Positions 37,534 to 46,256 of a DNA stretch of 64,000 nt are shown piece after piece. The position numbers and the translations under genes were made by a program. The DNA comes from Aeromonas tecta (GTDB lineage Bacteria; Pseudomonadota; Gammaproteobacteria; Enterobacterales; Aeromonadaceae): NCBI RefSeq assembly GCF_000820185.1, contig NZ_CDCA01000025.1:124001-188000 (forward strand). Reading direction: 5' to 3'. The stretch's first letter is position 1, and the number at the start of each line of letters is the position of its first letter. The notes under the pieces were generated by a model. That model was not told the origin of the DNA. It worked only from the letters and a program-made list of their open reading frames with translations, and made no database searches.

Positions 37534-39627
37534 TTAACTTTTCTTTCTAAACAGGGCCATCAGCTCATTGTCATTCATATCAACGCTGTCGAATGCCTTG
37601 GGATACATCTCCCTCACCTTGGTCAGGAACTCCAACCACAGCTCGATGGCGGGTCTCATCAGCGCCAGCGTCTCCTCTTCCCCCTCGAACGAATAGAGGA
37701 TGGAGCTCAGCAGGGTAAACACATAGTTCATCGACCCCACCATGGTCTGGGAAATGTGTTGCTGACGGGTGGCTGCGATCTGGGCTAGGTAGCCAAAGTT
37801 ACGCAGCATCAGTTGGTTCAACTCGTTGCGGGATGAAAACTCCTGCTGCCACTCTACTATCATCTTGTCGACAAAAACATTGAAGAACTCAATGTCGAGC
37901 AGCGTGATAAAATCTTGCTTTGACAAGGGGATAGGCACACAGAGCGCGGCAATTTCCGCAATCATAGCCGGCTTATCAACCGGCGTGACGAGACTAATCT
38001 CGGCACTTGGCAGAGCCCTGGTCTTCTCAATCTTGGCGCCATCACTGCAGTTGAAGCATTGGACATCGTCGTTGGTGGCCAATACCTGTTCCATCACACG
38101 ACGGGAAGTATCAAACATTGCATTGCTGGTGACCATGCCACCAAAATTGCCTTCTCGCTGCCACGGACTATCCCCATACATCAGGTCTCCCAAGGTCCCG
38201 GCACTCTCCTCATTGTTGTAGTAGGAGCTGAGCTTAGAATGGTGATGACCCTTGTGCTTGTAGCCATTATCCACACCGAACAGGTAGAGATTTTTGAAGC
38301 CCAGATGAACGGGTGCGCTGATGCCTATATTACCCACAAGCGGGTTGACGCCGCCCAGGGCGGCGCAAGATTGCAAGCCCGAGAAATAGTTGCGGTAGAG
38401 TACGACACCAGGTTCACTGAGTTTGAAAACAAGTGCCGAATGGTTGAACAGGGTGGCACAATCCGGATGAATGACGTCGGTACTCAGGAACAACACGTCC
38501 CGCAAATATTCGGGGTCATCCAGATTGACCAGGAAGTCATAGACAATCTTGGTGCGCTCGGTTTCAACATGGATATCCGGCTTGATCCCCACCTTGTGCA
38601 AGGCAGAGATGGCACTGCCGCAAGAGATGATGATGGCCTTGTCTTGATTCTTCCTGATGACTGCAATGGACTCGTCCAGCGAGGGGCCATTTGCAACGAT
38701 GAAAATGGGGGTACGCTGATGCTTGGGCGAGATCCTGAGGCCACTTTTCAGGAAGGGGACGGCACGCTCGATATTGTTGATGGTGTGGGACAAGGCGATC
38801 AGGTTATCGTCAAAGAAGCCCCATCCCATCACCAGCAGGTAATACTCCTGCTGCACCTTCTCTATCAGTTTCCTGATTTTTTCATTCTGATACCCCCACA
38901 TGATGAAGGCATTGGCAATCAGGAAGGAGCCACGGCTATGAATGGCTGATGAGAAGTCCTTGACGATGGTCTCTTCATCCTGCCCAAGCAGAATATGCAG
39001 ACCGAGGTTCTCTTGATGCAAATAGGAGAGCAGAGGCGCCCAGTCAAAACAGAACAACGAGCCGTAGAACAGATCCAAGTCCGGCTCGAACAGGAACAGG
39101 GTACCTATCTTGCACTGTTCATAGAGATAGCCGAGGTGATAACCCAATCCGACCCCAAACACCAGGGCACTCGGTACCTCGTGGGGCACCTGGGTCAGCA
39201 TCTCTTCCCGCGAGGCAATGTAGTCGAGATAGGCGTTGAGCTTGTTGAGGTACTCCACATGTACAAAGCCAATAGTATTGGCTTCCTGGCTGAAGGAGAA
39301 TTTGGACAATGCCCCCTTCTCCATGAATTCCTTCACCAGGGTTTCGCAAATAAGGTAGGGTTCTTTGCCGTAGACGGCGACCTTATCATCTAGCCACGCC
39401 AGATTGGGTTGACCATTCTCGTTACAGAAGAACCGGAAAGGGCGCTGGGGTTGGTAGACTTCGTACATATCGGCGATGTGAGGGATATATTGGCGAAACG
39501 CAGCCATATTCTGTTCAAACCGTAGCGGTAACGCCGCCGCCATGGCTGCTTCCTGCTCTGCTTGTTGTTGAAGTCGCAGTGCCTCTTGTTCGGCCTTGAC
39601 CAGGGCAGCATCCATATTGACGGACAT
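37534..39627 (-). CDS. maf-1: Maf flagellin glycosyltransferase (motility accessory factor)
   Basis: 697 residues. The central part contains the MAF/DUF115 domain with TPIFIVANGPSLDESIAVI and the downstream IISCGSAISALHKVGIKPDIHVE, the fold related to sialyltransferases. Maf proteins transfer CMP-activated nonulosonates to serine/threonine of unfolded flagellin in the cytoplasm. In Aeromonas a Maf homologue is required for polar flagella. The ATG overlaps the stop of the FliT-like gene (TGATG). It is the last gene of the flagellin-cap-chaperone block and converges with the operon that makes its donor. Confidence 0.92.
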   Translation of the reverse strand: MSVNMDAALVKAEQEALRLQQQAEQEAAMAAALPLRFEQNMAAFRQYIPHIADMYEVYQPQRPFRFFCNENGQPNLAWLDDKVAVYGKEPYLICETLVKEFMEKGALSKFSFSQEANTIGFVHVEYLNKLNAYLDYIASREEMLTQVPHEVPSALVFGVGLGYHLGYLYEQCKIGTLFLFEPDLDLFYGSLFCFDWAPLLSYLHQENLGLHILLGQDEETIVKDFSSAIHSRGSFLIANAFIMWGYQNEKIRKLIEKVQQEYYLLVMGWGFFDDNLIALSHTINNIERAVPFLKSGLRISPKHQRTPIFIVANGPSLDESIAVIRKNQDKAIIISCGSAISALHKVGIKPDIHVETERTKIVYDFLVNLDDPEYLRDVLFLSTDVIHPDCATLFNHSALVFKLSEPGVVLYRNYFSGLQSCAALGGVNPLVGNIGISAPVHLGFKNLYLFGVDNGYKHKGHHHSKLSSYYNNEESAGTLGDLMYGDSPWQREGNFGGMVTSNAMFDTSRRVMEQVLATNDDVQCFNCSDGAKIEKTRALPSAEISLVTPVDKPAMIAEIAALCVPIPLSKQDFITLLDIEFFNVFVDKMIVEWQQEFSSRNELNQLMLRNFGYLAQIAATRQQHISQTMVGSMNYVFTLLSSILYSFEGEEETLALMRPAIELWLEFLTKVREMYPKAFDSVDMNDNELMALFRKKS

Positions 39628-39953
39628 CAGAACTCCTTGCTGTTCACTCGATAAGCTCGCCCAGCCTTGTTGGCTCTCCCAACCTGAGTCAGCTGCTTGA
39701 AAATGGTTTGATGATGATTTTCAGCCAGGGCTGTCATGCTGGCTTCTTGAATGGCGACTTCGCTTGCCAGCGTAGCGACGCCCTGCTGCTGCGCAGGATC
39801 CTCCTTAGCTAACTGCACAAGACTCGCGATCAAGGCCAGCCGCTCATCCATGCACCGCAGCGCCTCATCATATTGTTGCTGTTGTAGCAGCGCCTCCATC
39901 TGATGGGCATTTTGCTTCAATGCCTTATCGAGGACGGCGAGGGTTGTACTCAC
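39627..39953 (-). CDS. Small FliT/FlaI-like flagellar chaperone
   Basis: 108 residues from a GTG at 39953 that overlaps the fliS stop (GTGA). A longer frame to 40019 would run through fliS and is not needed. All-helical, Gln-rich (ALLQQQQYDEALRCMDERLALIASL), with no signal peptide. Position next to fliD and fliS and its size match the FliT-type (Vibrio FlaI) protein. Sequence similarity to FliT is not obvious by eye, so the function comes from context. Confidence 0.7.
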   Translation of the reverse strand: MSTTLAVLDKALKQNAHQMEALLQQQQYDEALRCMDERLALIASLVQLAKEDPAQQQGVATLASEVAIQEASMTALAENHHQTIFKQLTQVGRANKAGRAYRVNSKEF

Positions 39954-40372
39954 AATGCCCCCAACTGCTGCCGCATTTGATAGCCTTGCAGTTTTTCTGC
40001 CTCTGGCAGCTGGTCCCAACCGGATTTGATGGTCACCATCAGACCCATAACTTCCTCGAGCGGCGCAATATCCCGTGCCAGACTGGCATCCCAGATACGT
40101 TCATCCATATAGGCATAGAGTCCATACAGATCCTCGGCCATGGTGCCTTGGCTCAGATCGAGCGCATCCTGCAGGCCGTGCAGTAGTCCTTGCGCTTTGG
40201 AGATGGCAATCGACTTTGCCTCCATATCTTGCCGTTCGATGGCACCTTTGGCCTGGGCCAAGCGTTCGAGAAAGCCTTGCATCATAAGCTGAATGACACG
40301 ATGAGGATCGGCAACCGTTAAATCAGCAGCGATGCTGGTTGCCTTATATGCCTTCAGATTACGGTTGTACAT
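39950..40372 (-). CDS. fliS: Flagellin export chaperone FliS
   Basis: 140 residues from the ATG at 40372 (GAGGATT upstream). FliS binds the disordered C-terminus of flagellin and prevents premature polymerisation. It begins MYNRNLKAYKATSIAADL (cf. the typical YxxxxxxS start), contains PHRVIQLMMQGFLERL, and has the four-helix pattern of the family. The gene is flaJ in Aeromonas nomenclature. It lies 29 bp after fliD. Confidence 0.93.
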   Translation of the reverse strand: MYNRNLKAYKATSIAADLTVADPHRVIQLMMQGFLERLAQAKGAIERQDMEAKSIAISKAQGLLHGLQDALDLSQGTMAEDLYGLYAYMDERIWDASLARDIAPLEEVMGLMVTIKSGWDQLPEAEKLQGYQMRQQLGAL

Positions 40373-40401
40373 GATATGAATCCTCGTAATATCACGATTA
40401 A

Positions 40402-41811
40402 TCAATTCTTATTGTTTATTTGCAGCGACGTCAGGGCGGATGCAGAATTATTCATTTTAACCAGCAAGGCATCCAGACTGCCGTATTGAGCGCGTAAGGC
40501 TGCTTCATATTTGGCCAATTGCGTCGTGGCGGTAGATGCTTTCTGAGTAAGAGCACGCAAATCTGAATTCAGCACGTCTTCCCGCTGTGCCAGCATGCCA
40601 CCGCTCTTGGTGTATTCTTTCAGACCTTTGTTCAAGGTGGATGCCAAGCCATCATCCCCACCAAACAGTGCCACGACCTGATCGAAATTCTTGTCGATAG
40701 CCTCGCTGAACTTCGTCTTGTCCAGAGACAACTTACCCTTGTTATCCATCTTCATGCCGATCTCGAAGACGGTGGAATAGGTGCCACTGTTCTTGGAGGG
40801 GCTGACCAGCAAATTGCTCATGAAAGAACTTATGGCGCGGGTAGTCGCGTCTCCAGCCAGGGCGCCACCGTCATCCTGCTTCACCCCACCGACGAAGGTG
40901 CCACGCTTGTCCAGGGCGTTCATCTTGTCTTGCAGCGTGTTGTAGCCATCGACAAACTGCTGAACCAGTTCCTGGATAGAGGTCTTGTCGGTGGTGATAT
41001 CCACCTTGTTTGACTTTTTCGCTCCCGCTACGCCACTGTCCTTGTCCGCGTCCGAGACGCGCAGTACAGTTATCTTGAGATCCTGAACGGAGTCATCAAA
41101 GGTATTGGTATCGCTCTTGAGAACGTTGCCATCCACGTTGATCTCGGCGCTGCTGGCCCCACGTGTCTGGCTCATCGCACTACCCGGTGTCTTCACATCG
41201 AAAACCTCAAGCTCAGAAGTGCTCCCAGTGATGGTCAGATCCTTGCCATCCCCCGAGATACCGGAGTCAATCATCAGCTTGGCCTTGCCATCCGCCGTGT
41301 TGACGATGTTGACACTGAGACCGAAGTTGTCTCCGTTGCTGTTAATGCTCTTACGGATATCTTGCAGGGTATAACCCGCCTTCACATCGACCTTGAACGT
41401 CTTGTCACCGGCCTTGAACGTCAGCTGACCATCCTGAGTCACCATGGGAGTGGTAGAGCTATCGAAGACCCCCTCCTGACGGCTCGTCTCTGCCAACTTA
41501 TTGACGGTGATGTTGTATTGCCCGTTGGAGGCGCCAGACTTGCTCTCCACCTTCAAGATGGGATCGTCTTTGCTCTGGGTAATGTTGATGGCGCGCTTGT
41601 TGAAAGCGCCGGGAGCACTCAACTTGTCGAGAATGTCGGTGAAAGCAGAGATGGAGGACTTGAGCTGACCTATGCCAGACAAGGTGATCTGAGTACTGTT
41701 TTGCTTAGTCACGATCGGCTGTTGCAACTGGGCTTTCTTGGCTGCCACACTCGCCGCGATCACACTCTCAAGATCGAGTCCAGAACCCGCCCCCGCAGAG
41801 GTAATTGCCAT
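40402..41811 (-). CDS. fliD: Flagellar filament cap protein FliD
   Basis: 469 residues from the ATG at 41811, behind AGGAGG. N-terminal helix ITSAGAGSGLDLESVIAASV matches the conserved FliD start (GSGLD motif). A central domain of beta structure follows (IKI-type repeats), and a C-terminal coiled coil (LTQKASTATTQLAKYEAALRAQY...). It caps the filament and guides flagellin assembly. Called flaH in Aeromonas. Preceded by flaG after a 34-bp gap. Confidence 0.94.
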   Translation of the reverse strand: MAITSAGAGSGLDLESVIAASVAAKKAQLQQPIVTKQNSTQITLSGIGQLKSSISAFTDILDKLSAPGAFNKRAINITQSKDDPILKVESKSGASNGQYNITVNKLAETSRQEGVFDSSTTPMVTQDGQLTFKAGDKTFKVDVKAGYTLQDIRKSINSNGDNFGLSVNIVNTADGKAKLMIDSGISGDGKDLTITGSTSELEVFDVKTPGSAMSQTRGASSAEINVDGNVLKSDTNTFDDSVQDLKITVLRVSDADKDSGVAGAKKSNKVDITTDKTSIQELVQQFVDGYNTLQDKMNALDKRGTFVGGVKQDDGGALAGDATTRAISSFMSNLLVSPSKNSGTYSTVFEIGMKMDNKGKLSLDKTKFSEAIDKNFDQVVALFGGDDGLASTLNKGLKEYTKSGGMLAQREDVLNSDLRALTQKASTATTQLAKYEAALRAQYGSLDALLVKMNNSASALTSLQINNKN

Positions 41812-41845
41812 CACGTCCTCCTGTCTATCAACTTAAAAATGTAGG

Positions 41846-42304
41846 TTACACCTGACCATCGAACAGCAGTCCAGAAAGGCTGACTCCACCGCTGCTCGTT
41901 TGATCCAGCGACTGTAACCGCTTGCTTATCAACAGCATTTCTTCACTCGGGATCTGGCGAATCACCTGCTTGGTATCCGCGTCTATCACCTTGATCACGG
42001 GTTGATCGAACTCCGGGACCAGACTGAAATTGATGGTCCATCCTTTCAGCTTGCTCAGACTGTCCAATCTTTCTTGCAATTCCTGGGCCTCTTTTTCAAT
42101 CAAGGCCTGCTCTTTACGTAATTCGGAGGCCTTGGCATGCGCGGGCTGCTCCTGCGACACCTTGGCTGTCGATTCGACACCCGTCTGTTCGACCTGAGTT
42201 TCTCCTCCAATGATTGGCGAAGAAACAGACATGGCGGCCTGGGGGCCGCCATGTTGAGTTAGCGTCGAAGTAACAGAAGGCAAGACTATCGATTCAGTGG
42301 CCAT
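41846..42304 (-). CDS. flaG: FlaG flagellar protein
   Basis: 152 residues. A disordered Ser/Thr/Gln-rich N-terminus is followed by a FlaG domain: LKGWTINFSLVPEFDQPVIKVIDADTKQVIRQIPSEEMLLISKRLQ begins near residue 87. FlaG affects filament length in other polar flagellates. AAAAGGAGCAGCAG precedes the ATG. The 40-bp gap after the last flagellin contains no strong terminator, so it may be co-transcribed with that gene. Confidence 0.93.
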   Translation of the reverse strand: MATESIVLPSVTSTLTQHGGPQAAMSVSSPIIGGETQVEQTGVESTAKVSQEQPAHAKASELRKEQALIEKEAQELQERLDSLSKLKGWTINFSLVPEFDQPVIKVIDADTKQVIRQIPSEEMLLISKRLQSLDQTSSGGVSLSGLLFDGQV

Positions 42305-42344
42305 CTGCTGCTCCTTTTTATGTCAATGTTGACGGTTTAACCGC

Positions 42345-43244
42345 TTAGCCCAGCAGCGACAGGGCTGACTGTGGACGCTGGTTGGCCTGGGCCAGGATGC
42401 TGGAAGCCGCCTGTTGCAGGATATTTTGCTTGGTCATGTTGGCTGTTTCGGTCGCAAAGTCCGCATCACGGATACGGGAGCGCGCGGCGCTGACGTTCTC
42501 GGAAATGTTGGACTGGTTACGGATGGTCGAATCCAACCGGTTCTGCACCGCACCCAGCTCGGCACGCTTGCTGTCAACCACGCCCAACATGGCATCAGCA
42601 GCAGCCAGAACTTGCTGAGCGCCGCTCTGAGTACTGATGTTGATAGAACTACCCGCGGCGAAAATCGCAGTGACGTTGATGGCTGTCCCGATGACAGTAC
42701 CTACATCCACAGTCGTGTTGGCCGCTGCCGCAATACCAGAGATGCTGAAACCGTCAGCCTGAGACAGACTAAAGCCGATGGTCTGGTTGGCATCTGCGCC
42801 TACCTGGAAATTCCCAGCGTAAGAGCCATCCAGTAGCTTGGTACCGGCGAAGGTGGTGTCTTTGGAGATGCGGTTAATCTCGGACCCCAGCTGATCCACT
42901 TCTTTTTGCAGGGCCTCGCGATCCTTGGCAGAGTTGGAGCCGTTGGCTGATTGCTGAGCCAGGGTGCGCATGCGCTGCAGCATGCCGGTCACTTCGTCCA
43001 TGGCCCCTTCTGCGGTCTGCGCCAGGGAGATGCCATCATTAGCGTTGCGGTTCCCCTGATCCAACCCGTTAACCTGAGAGGTCAGACGGTTGGAGATCTG
43101 CAGACCGGCCGCATCGTCCTTGGCACTGTTGATACGCAGACCGGACGCCAGACGGGTGTACGAGGTATCCAACGATTTGGTGGTGTTCATCAAGTTACGC
43201 TGGGCGTTCAATGATGAAGTGTTGGTATTGATAAACATGGCCAT
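42345..43244 (-). CDS. flaB: Flagellin, third of three tandem copies (next to flaG)
   Basis: 299 residues. The conserved N-terminal D0/D1 helices ([19 protein letters not shown]...) and the C-terminal D1/D0 region ending SALSLLG are nearly identical to the middle copy. Differences concentrate in about residues 170-215 (DVGTVIGTAINVTAIFAAGS), the surface-exposed and Ser/Thr-rich part that would carry O-linked nonulosonates. The name flaB is by position, nearest to flaG as in described Aeromonas loci. It has its own sigma-28-type promoter and a structured leader. Confidence 0.95.
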   Translation of the reverse strand: MAMFINTNTSSLNAQRNLMNTTKSLDTSYTRLASGLRINSAKDDAAGLQISNRLTSQVNGLDQGNRNANDGISLAQTAEGAMDEVTGMLQRMRTLAQQSANGSNSAKDREALQKEVDQLGSEINRISKDTTFAGTKLLDGSYAGNFQVGADANQTIGFSLSQADGFSISGIAAAANTTVDVGTVIGTAINVTAIFAAGSSINISTQSGAQQVLAAADAMLGVVDSKRAELGAVQNRLDSTIRNQSNISENVSAARSRIRDADFATETANMTKQNILQQAASSILAQANQRPQSALSLLG

Positions 43245-43432
43245 AAAATAACTCTCCTGATGAACAAGAAACTGCGGGCTCTGCTGATACCGACACAGTC
43301 AGGATCCCACCGTTCAGATGGACAGATTGAACGGTCTGTGCCATCTGGCGGATCCGCTGTTTGAACGAACATCGAACCCGCAGTTGCGCAAATGTTGGAT
43401 TTCCGAACACCCCTCAATTTGCTTCATATCCT

Positions 43433-43459
43433 GTAACGGCAGCCCCAACAGAAGCTTTA
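43433..43459 (-). promoter_or_regulatory. Sigma-28 (FliA) type promoter of the flaG-proximal flagellin
   Basis: Reading the minus strand: TAAAG-N14-GCCGTTAC. The 19-nt start-to-start spacing equals the classical FliA layout and the -10 keeps GCCG. The same element is conserved at 44943-44969. Confidence 0.55.
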
Positions 43460-43647
43460 GGAAATTTATTGCCGCATTCATCAGCAAAGAGGCAAGACCC
43501 ATCCGCCTTCATGAACTGGCGGATAGGGATAAACCATTCAATCCACATCCAAATGCAGAGAATCCACCCTGTTTGGGTTCTATAGCACACATGAAGAATG
43601 GCATGGTTCATGCTTGGGCTATGAGTCGCTGCTTTTATGGCGCCCAT

Positions 43648-43669
43648 AAAAAAGCCGACAATGTCGGCC
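43648..43669 (-). terminator. Terminator after the middle flagellin gene
   Basis: Minus strand: GCCGACA-T-TGTCGGC stem followed by TTTTTTA, about 190 nt after the stop of the 43855-44754 flagellin. Confidence 0.75.
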
Positions 43670-43854
43670 AAAGAAGAGCTTATGCTCAGGAGAACAGCCT
43701 GGAGGGTAGCAGAGTGAACGTCTGCTCAACCCTCGAGGCGGTATACCACAATTAAGAGAATCTCTCTTTCGATAGAACAAGGCGTAAATCCGAACACCCC
43801 GTTGTTCCATCTTTTTTACCAGGGCGGCCTGAACAACCGCCCTTTTCTTTTTGC

Positions 43855-44754
43855 TTAACCCAGCAGAGACAGGGCTGACTGCGGGCGCTGGTTGGCCTGG
43901 GCCAAGATGCTGGACGCCGCCTGCTGCAGAATGTTCTGCTTGGTCATGTTGGCGGTCTCAGTCGCAAAATCCGCATCCCGGATACGGGAGCGCGCGGCAC
44001 TCACGTTCTCGGAGATGTTGGACTGGTTACGAATGGTTGAATCCAAGCGGTTCTGCACCGCACCCAGCTCGGCACGTTTGCCATCGACAATGCCCAACAT
44101 AGAATCAACTGCGGCCAGCACATTTTGCGCATTAGTCTGAGTACTGATACTGATGCCACCTGCGCTACCACTCAAGAAGATGGTGCTCACTGCAAGGGTA
44201 CCACCACTTGCTGCGGTTACAGTCGTGTTCGCCGCAGCAGAAATACCTGAAATGCTGAACCCCCCTGCCTGGGAAAGACTAAAACCGATGGTCTGGTTGG
44301 CATCCGCCCCAACCTGGAAGCTACCGTTGTAGTTGCCATCCAGCAGCTTGGTGCCAGCGAAGGTAGTATCGGTAGAGATACGGTTGATCTCGGAACCCAG
44401 CTGATCCACCTCCTTCTGAAGAGCCTCACGATCCTTGGCGGAGTTGGAGCCGTTGGCTGATTGCTGAGCCAGGGTACGCATACGTTGCAGCATGCCGGTC
44501 ACTTCGTCCATGGCCCCTTCGGCGGTCTGCGCCAGGGAGATGCCATCGTTGGCGTTGCGGTTACCCTGATCCAGACCGTTGACCTGGGAGGTGAGACGGT
44601 TGGAGATCTGCAGACCCGCCGCATCATCCTTGGCGCTGTTGATGCGCAGTCCGGATGCCAGACGGGTGTACGAGGTATCCAACGACTTGGTGGTGTTCAT
44701 CAAGTTACGCTGGGCGTTCAGTGATGAAGTGTTGGTATTGATAAACATGGCCAT
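43855..44754 (-). CDS. flaA: Flagellin, second of three tandem copies
   Basis: 299 residues, the same conserved termini as the flaG-proximal copy. The variable stretch reads [28 protein letters not shown], rich in Ser/Thr acceptor candidates. The name flaA follows position relative to the next copy and is tentative because a third gene lies upstream. Upstream it shares promoter, leader hairpins and start region with the 42345-43244 gene almost base for base. It is independently promoted and terminated. Confidence 0.95.
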   Translation of the reverse strand: MAMFINTNTSSLNAQRNLMNTTKSLDTSYTRLASGLRINSAKDDAAGLQISNRLTSQVNGLDQGNRNANDGISLAQTAEGAMDEVTGMLQRMRTLAQQSANGSNSAKDREALQKEVDQLGSEINRISTDTTFAGTKLLDGNYNGSFQVGADANQTIGFSLSQAGGFSISGISAAANTTVTAASGGTLAVSTIFLSGSAGGISISTQTNAQNVLAAVDSMLGIVDGKRAELGAVQNRLDSTIRNQSNISENVSAARSRIRDADFATETANMTKQNILQQAASSILAQANQRPQSALSLLG

Positions 44755-44942
44755 AAAAGATTTCTCCTGATGAACAAGAAACTGCGGGCTCTGCTGGTAT
44801 TAACACAGTCAGGATCCCACCGTTCAGACGGACAGATTGAACGGTCTGTACCATCTGGCGGATCCGCTGTTTGAACGGACATCGGACCCGCAGTCGCGCA
44901 AATGTTGGATTTCCGAACACCCCTCAATTTGCTTCATACTCT

Positions 44943-44969
44943 GTAACGGCCGCCCCACCAGAAGCTTTA
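44943..44969 (-). promoter_or_regulatory. Sigma-28 (FliA) type promoter of the middle flagellin
   Basis: Minus strand TAAAG-N14-GCCGTTAC, identical in elements and spacing to 43433-43459, with three spacer substitutions only. Confidence 0.55.
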
Positions 44970-45140
44970 AAGAATTTATTACCGCTCTCATCAACAAAGA
45001 GGCAACTACTGATTCACTAGAACATGTAATGACCCATCACTCATTGCCTCTAAGTAGAAGCCACACATCCGCATCATATGGTGTCATCACTGGCACAATT
45101 TGTGCTTTGTTTTATAGGGTGTCGATTTTTCGACGCCCAT

Positions 45141-45163
45141 AAAAAAGGCCGACAGTGTCGGCC
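45141..45163 (-). terminator. Terminator after the first flagellin gene
   Basis: Minus strand: GGCCGACA-C-TGTCGGCC stem followed by TTTTTTATGG, about 190 nt after the stop. Confidence 0.8.
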
Positions 45164-45356
45164 AAAGAAGAGCTTACGCTCAGGAGAACAACCTCGAGGG
45201 TGACAGAGTGAACGATCTGCGCAACACTCGAGGGGTATACCAATAAGAGAACATCTCTTTCGATAGGACAAGGCGTAAATCCGAACACCCCATTGTTCCA
45301 TCTTTCTTACCAGGGCGGCCTGAACAACCGCCCTTTTCTTTTTCTTTAATTCCCGA

Positions 45357-46256
45357 TTAGTTCTGCAGCAAGGAGAGTGCTGACTGCGGACGCTGATTGG
45401 CTTGGGCTAATATACTGGACGCCGCCTGCTGCAGAATATTCTGCTTGGTCATATTGGCAGTCTCGGTCGCGAAGTCCGCGTCACGAATGCGGGAGCGCGC
45501 AGCCGAGACGTTTTCGGAGATATTGGATTGGTTGCGTATGGTTGAATCCAACCGGTTCTGCACCGCACCCAATTCGGCACGCTTGCCATCGACCACTGTC
45601 AACATGGAGTCAACAGCCGCCAGCACGTTCTGGGCATTGCTCTGGCTGCTGATACTGATACCACCGGCACTACCACCAACAAAAACGGTTGAGATACCTA
45701 CCGCAGCCGCTGTACCAGCAATGGTGGTTGCCGCCGCCGCCGCGATCCCGGAGATGCTGAAGCCATCTGCTTGAGACAGGCTGAAGCTGATGGTCTGGTT
45801 GGCATCGGCACCGACCTGGAAGGAGCCACCGAAAGAGCCATCCAGCAGCTTGGTACCCGCGAAGGTAGTCGCGGTGGAGATACGGTTGACCTCAGCACCC
45901 AGCTGATCCACTTCTTTTTGCAGGGCTTCACGATCTTTGGCGGAGTTGGAGCCGTTGGCAGATTGCTGCGCCAGAGTACGCATGCGCTGCAGCATGCCAG
46001 TCACTTCATCCATGGCCCCTTCGGCAGTTTGTGCCAGAGAGATGCCGTCGTTGGCGTTGCGGTTACCTTGATCCAATCCGTTCACCTGGGAGGTTAGACG
46101 GTTGGAGATCTGCAGACCCGCCGCATCGTCCTTGGCGCTGTTGATGCGCAGGCCGGAGGCCAGACGAGTGTAAGAGGTATCCAAGGATTTGGTGCTGTTC
46201 ATCATGTTACGCTGAGCGTTGAGCGATGAAACGTTGGTATTAATAAACAGGCTCAT
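45357..46256 (-). CDS. Flagellin, first of three tandem copies (most divergent)
   Basis: 299 residues. It starts [25 protein letters not shown] and ends SALSLLQN, whereas the other two start MAMFINTNTSSL and end SLLG. The variable region ([23 protein letters not shown]) is again different but resembles the middle copy. Its promoter has the best sigma-28 match of the three, and its leader is unrelated in sequence to the other two. All hydrophobic heptads of D0/D1 are intact, so it should assemble. Confidence 0.95.
   Translation of the reverse strand: MSLFINTNVSSLNAQRNMMNSTKSLDTSYTRLASGLRINSAKDDAAGLQISNRLTSQVNGLDQGNRNANDGISLAQTAEGAMDEVTGMLQRMRTLAQQSANGSNSAKDREALQKEVDQLGAEVNRISTATTFAGTKLLDGSFGGSFQVGADANQTISFSLSQADGFSISGIAAAAATTIAGTAAAVGISTVFVGGSAGGISISSQSNAQNVLAAVDSMLTVVDGKRAELGAVQNRLDSTIRNQSNISENVSAARSRIRDADFATETANMTKQNILQQAASSILAQANQRPQSALSLLQN

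Larger units (their letters stand above)
43245..43854. other. Flagellin spacer 1: 3' terminator module, variable middle, 5' promoter/leader module
   Basis: 610 bp. From the upstream gene's stop on the minus strand: a hairpin GGGCGG / CCGCCC (43822-43842), a terminator (43648-43669), about 150 bp not shared with the other spacer, a sigma-28-type promoter (43433-43459), and a 180-nt leader. The leader's inverted repeats are an outer CCCGCAGTT / AACTGCGGG (43377-43385 with 43270-43278) and an inner ACCGTTCA / TGAACGGT (43309-43316 with 43328-43335). Both outer modules recur in spacer 2. Confidence 0.75.
44755..45356. other. Flagellin spacer 2, a near copy of spacer 1 at both ends
   Basis: 602 bp with the same modules: hairpin GGGCGG / CCGCCC (45313-45333), terminator (45141-45163), non-conserved middle (about 44990-45130), promoter (44943-44969) and leader. 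The leader inverted repeats lie at 44887-44895 with 44780-44788 (outer, one pair now G-U) and 44819-44826 with 44838-44845 (inner, unchanged). Confidence 0.75.

Noticed and set aside
43338..43343. TGGCAC (minus strand) in the flagellin leader as a sigma-54 promoter
   Set aside because: The -12 GC is missing at the required spacing, and the equivalent position in the other conserved leader reads TGGTAC.
43822..43852. GGGCGG / CCGCCC hairpin with a plus-strand T-run just after the flagellin stop, as a plus-strand terminator
   Set aside because: No plus-strand gene precedes it. On the minus strand it is a 3' untranslated hairpin lacking a T-run, and the real terminator lies further downstream at 43648-43669.
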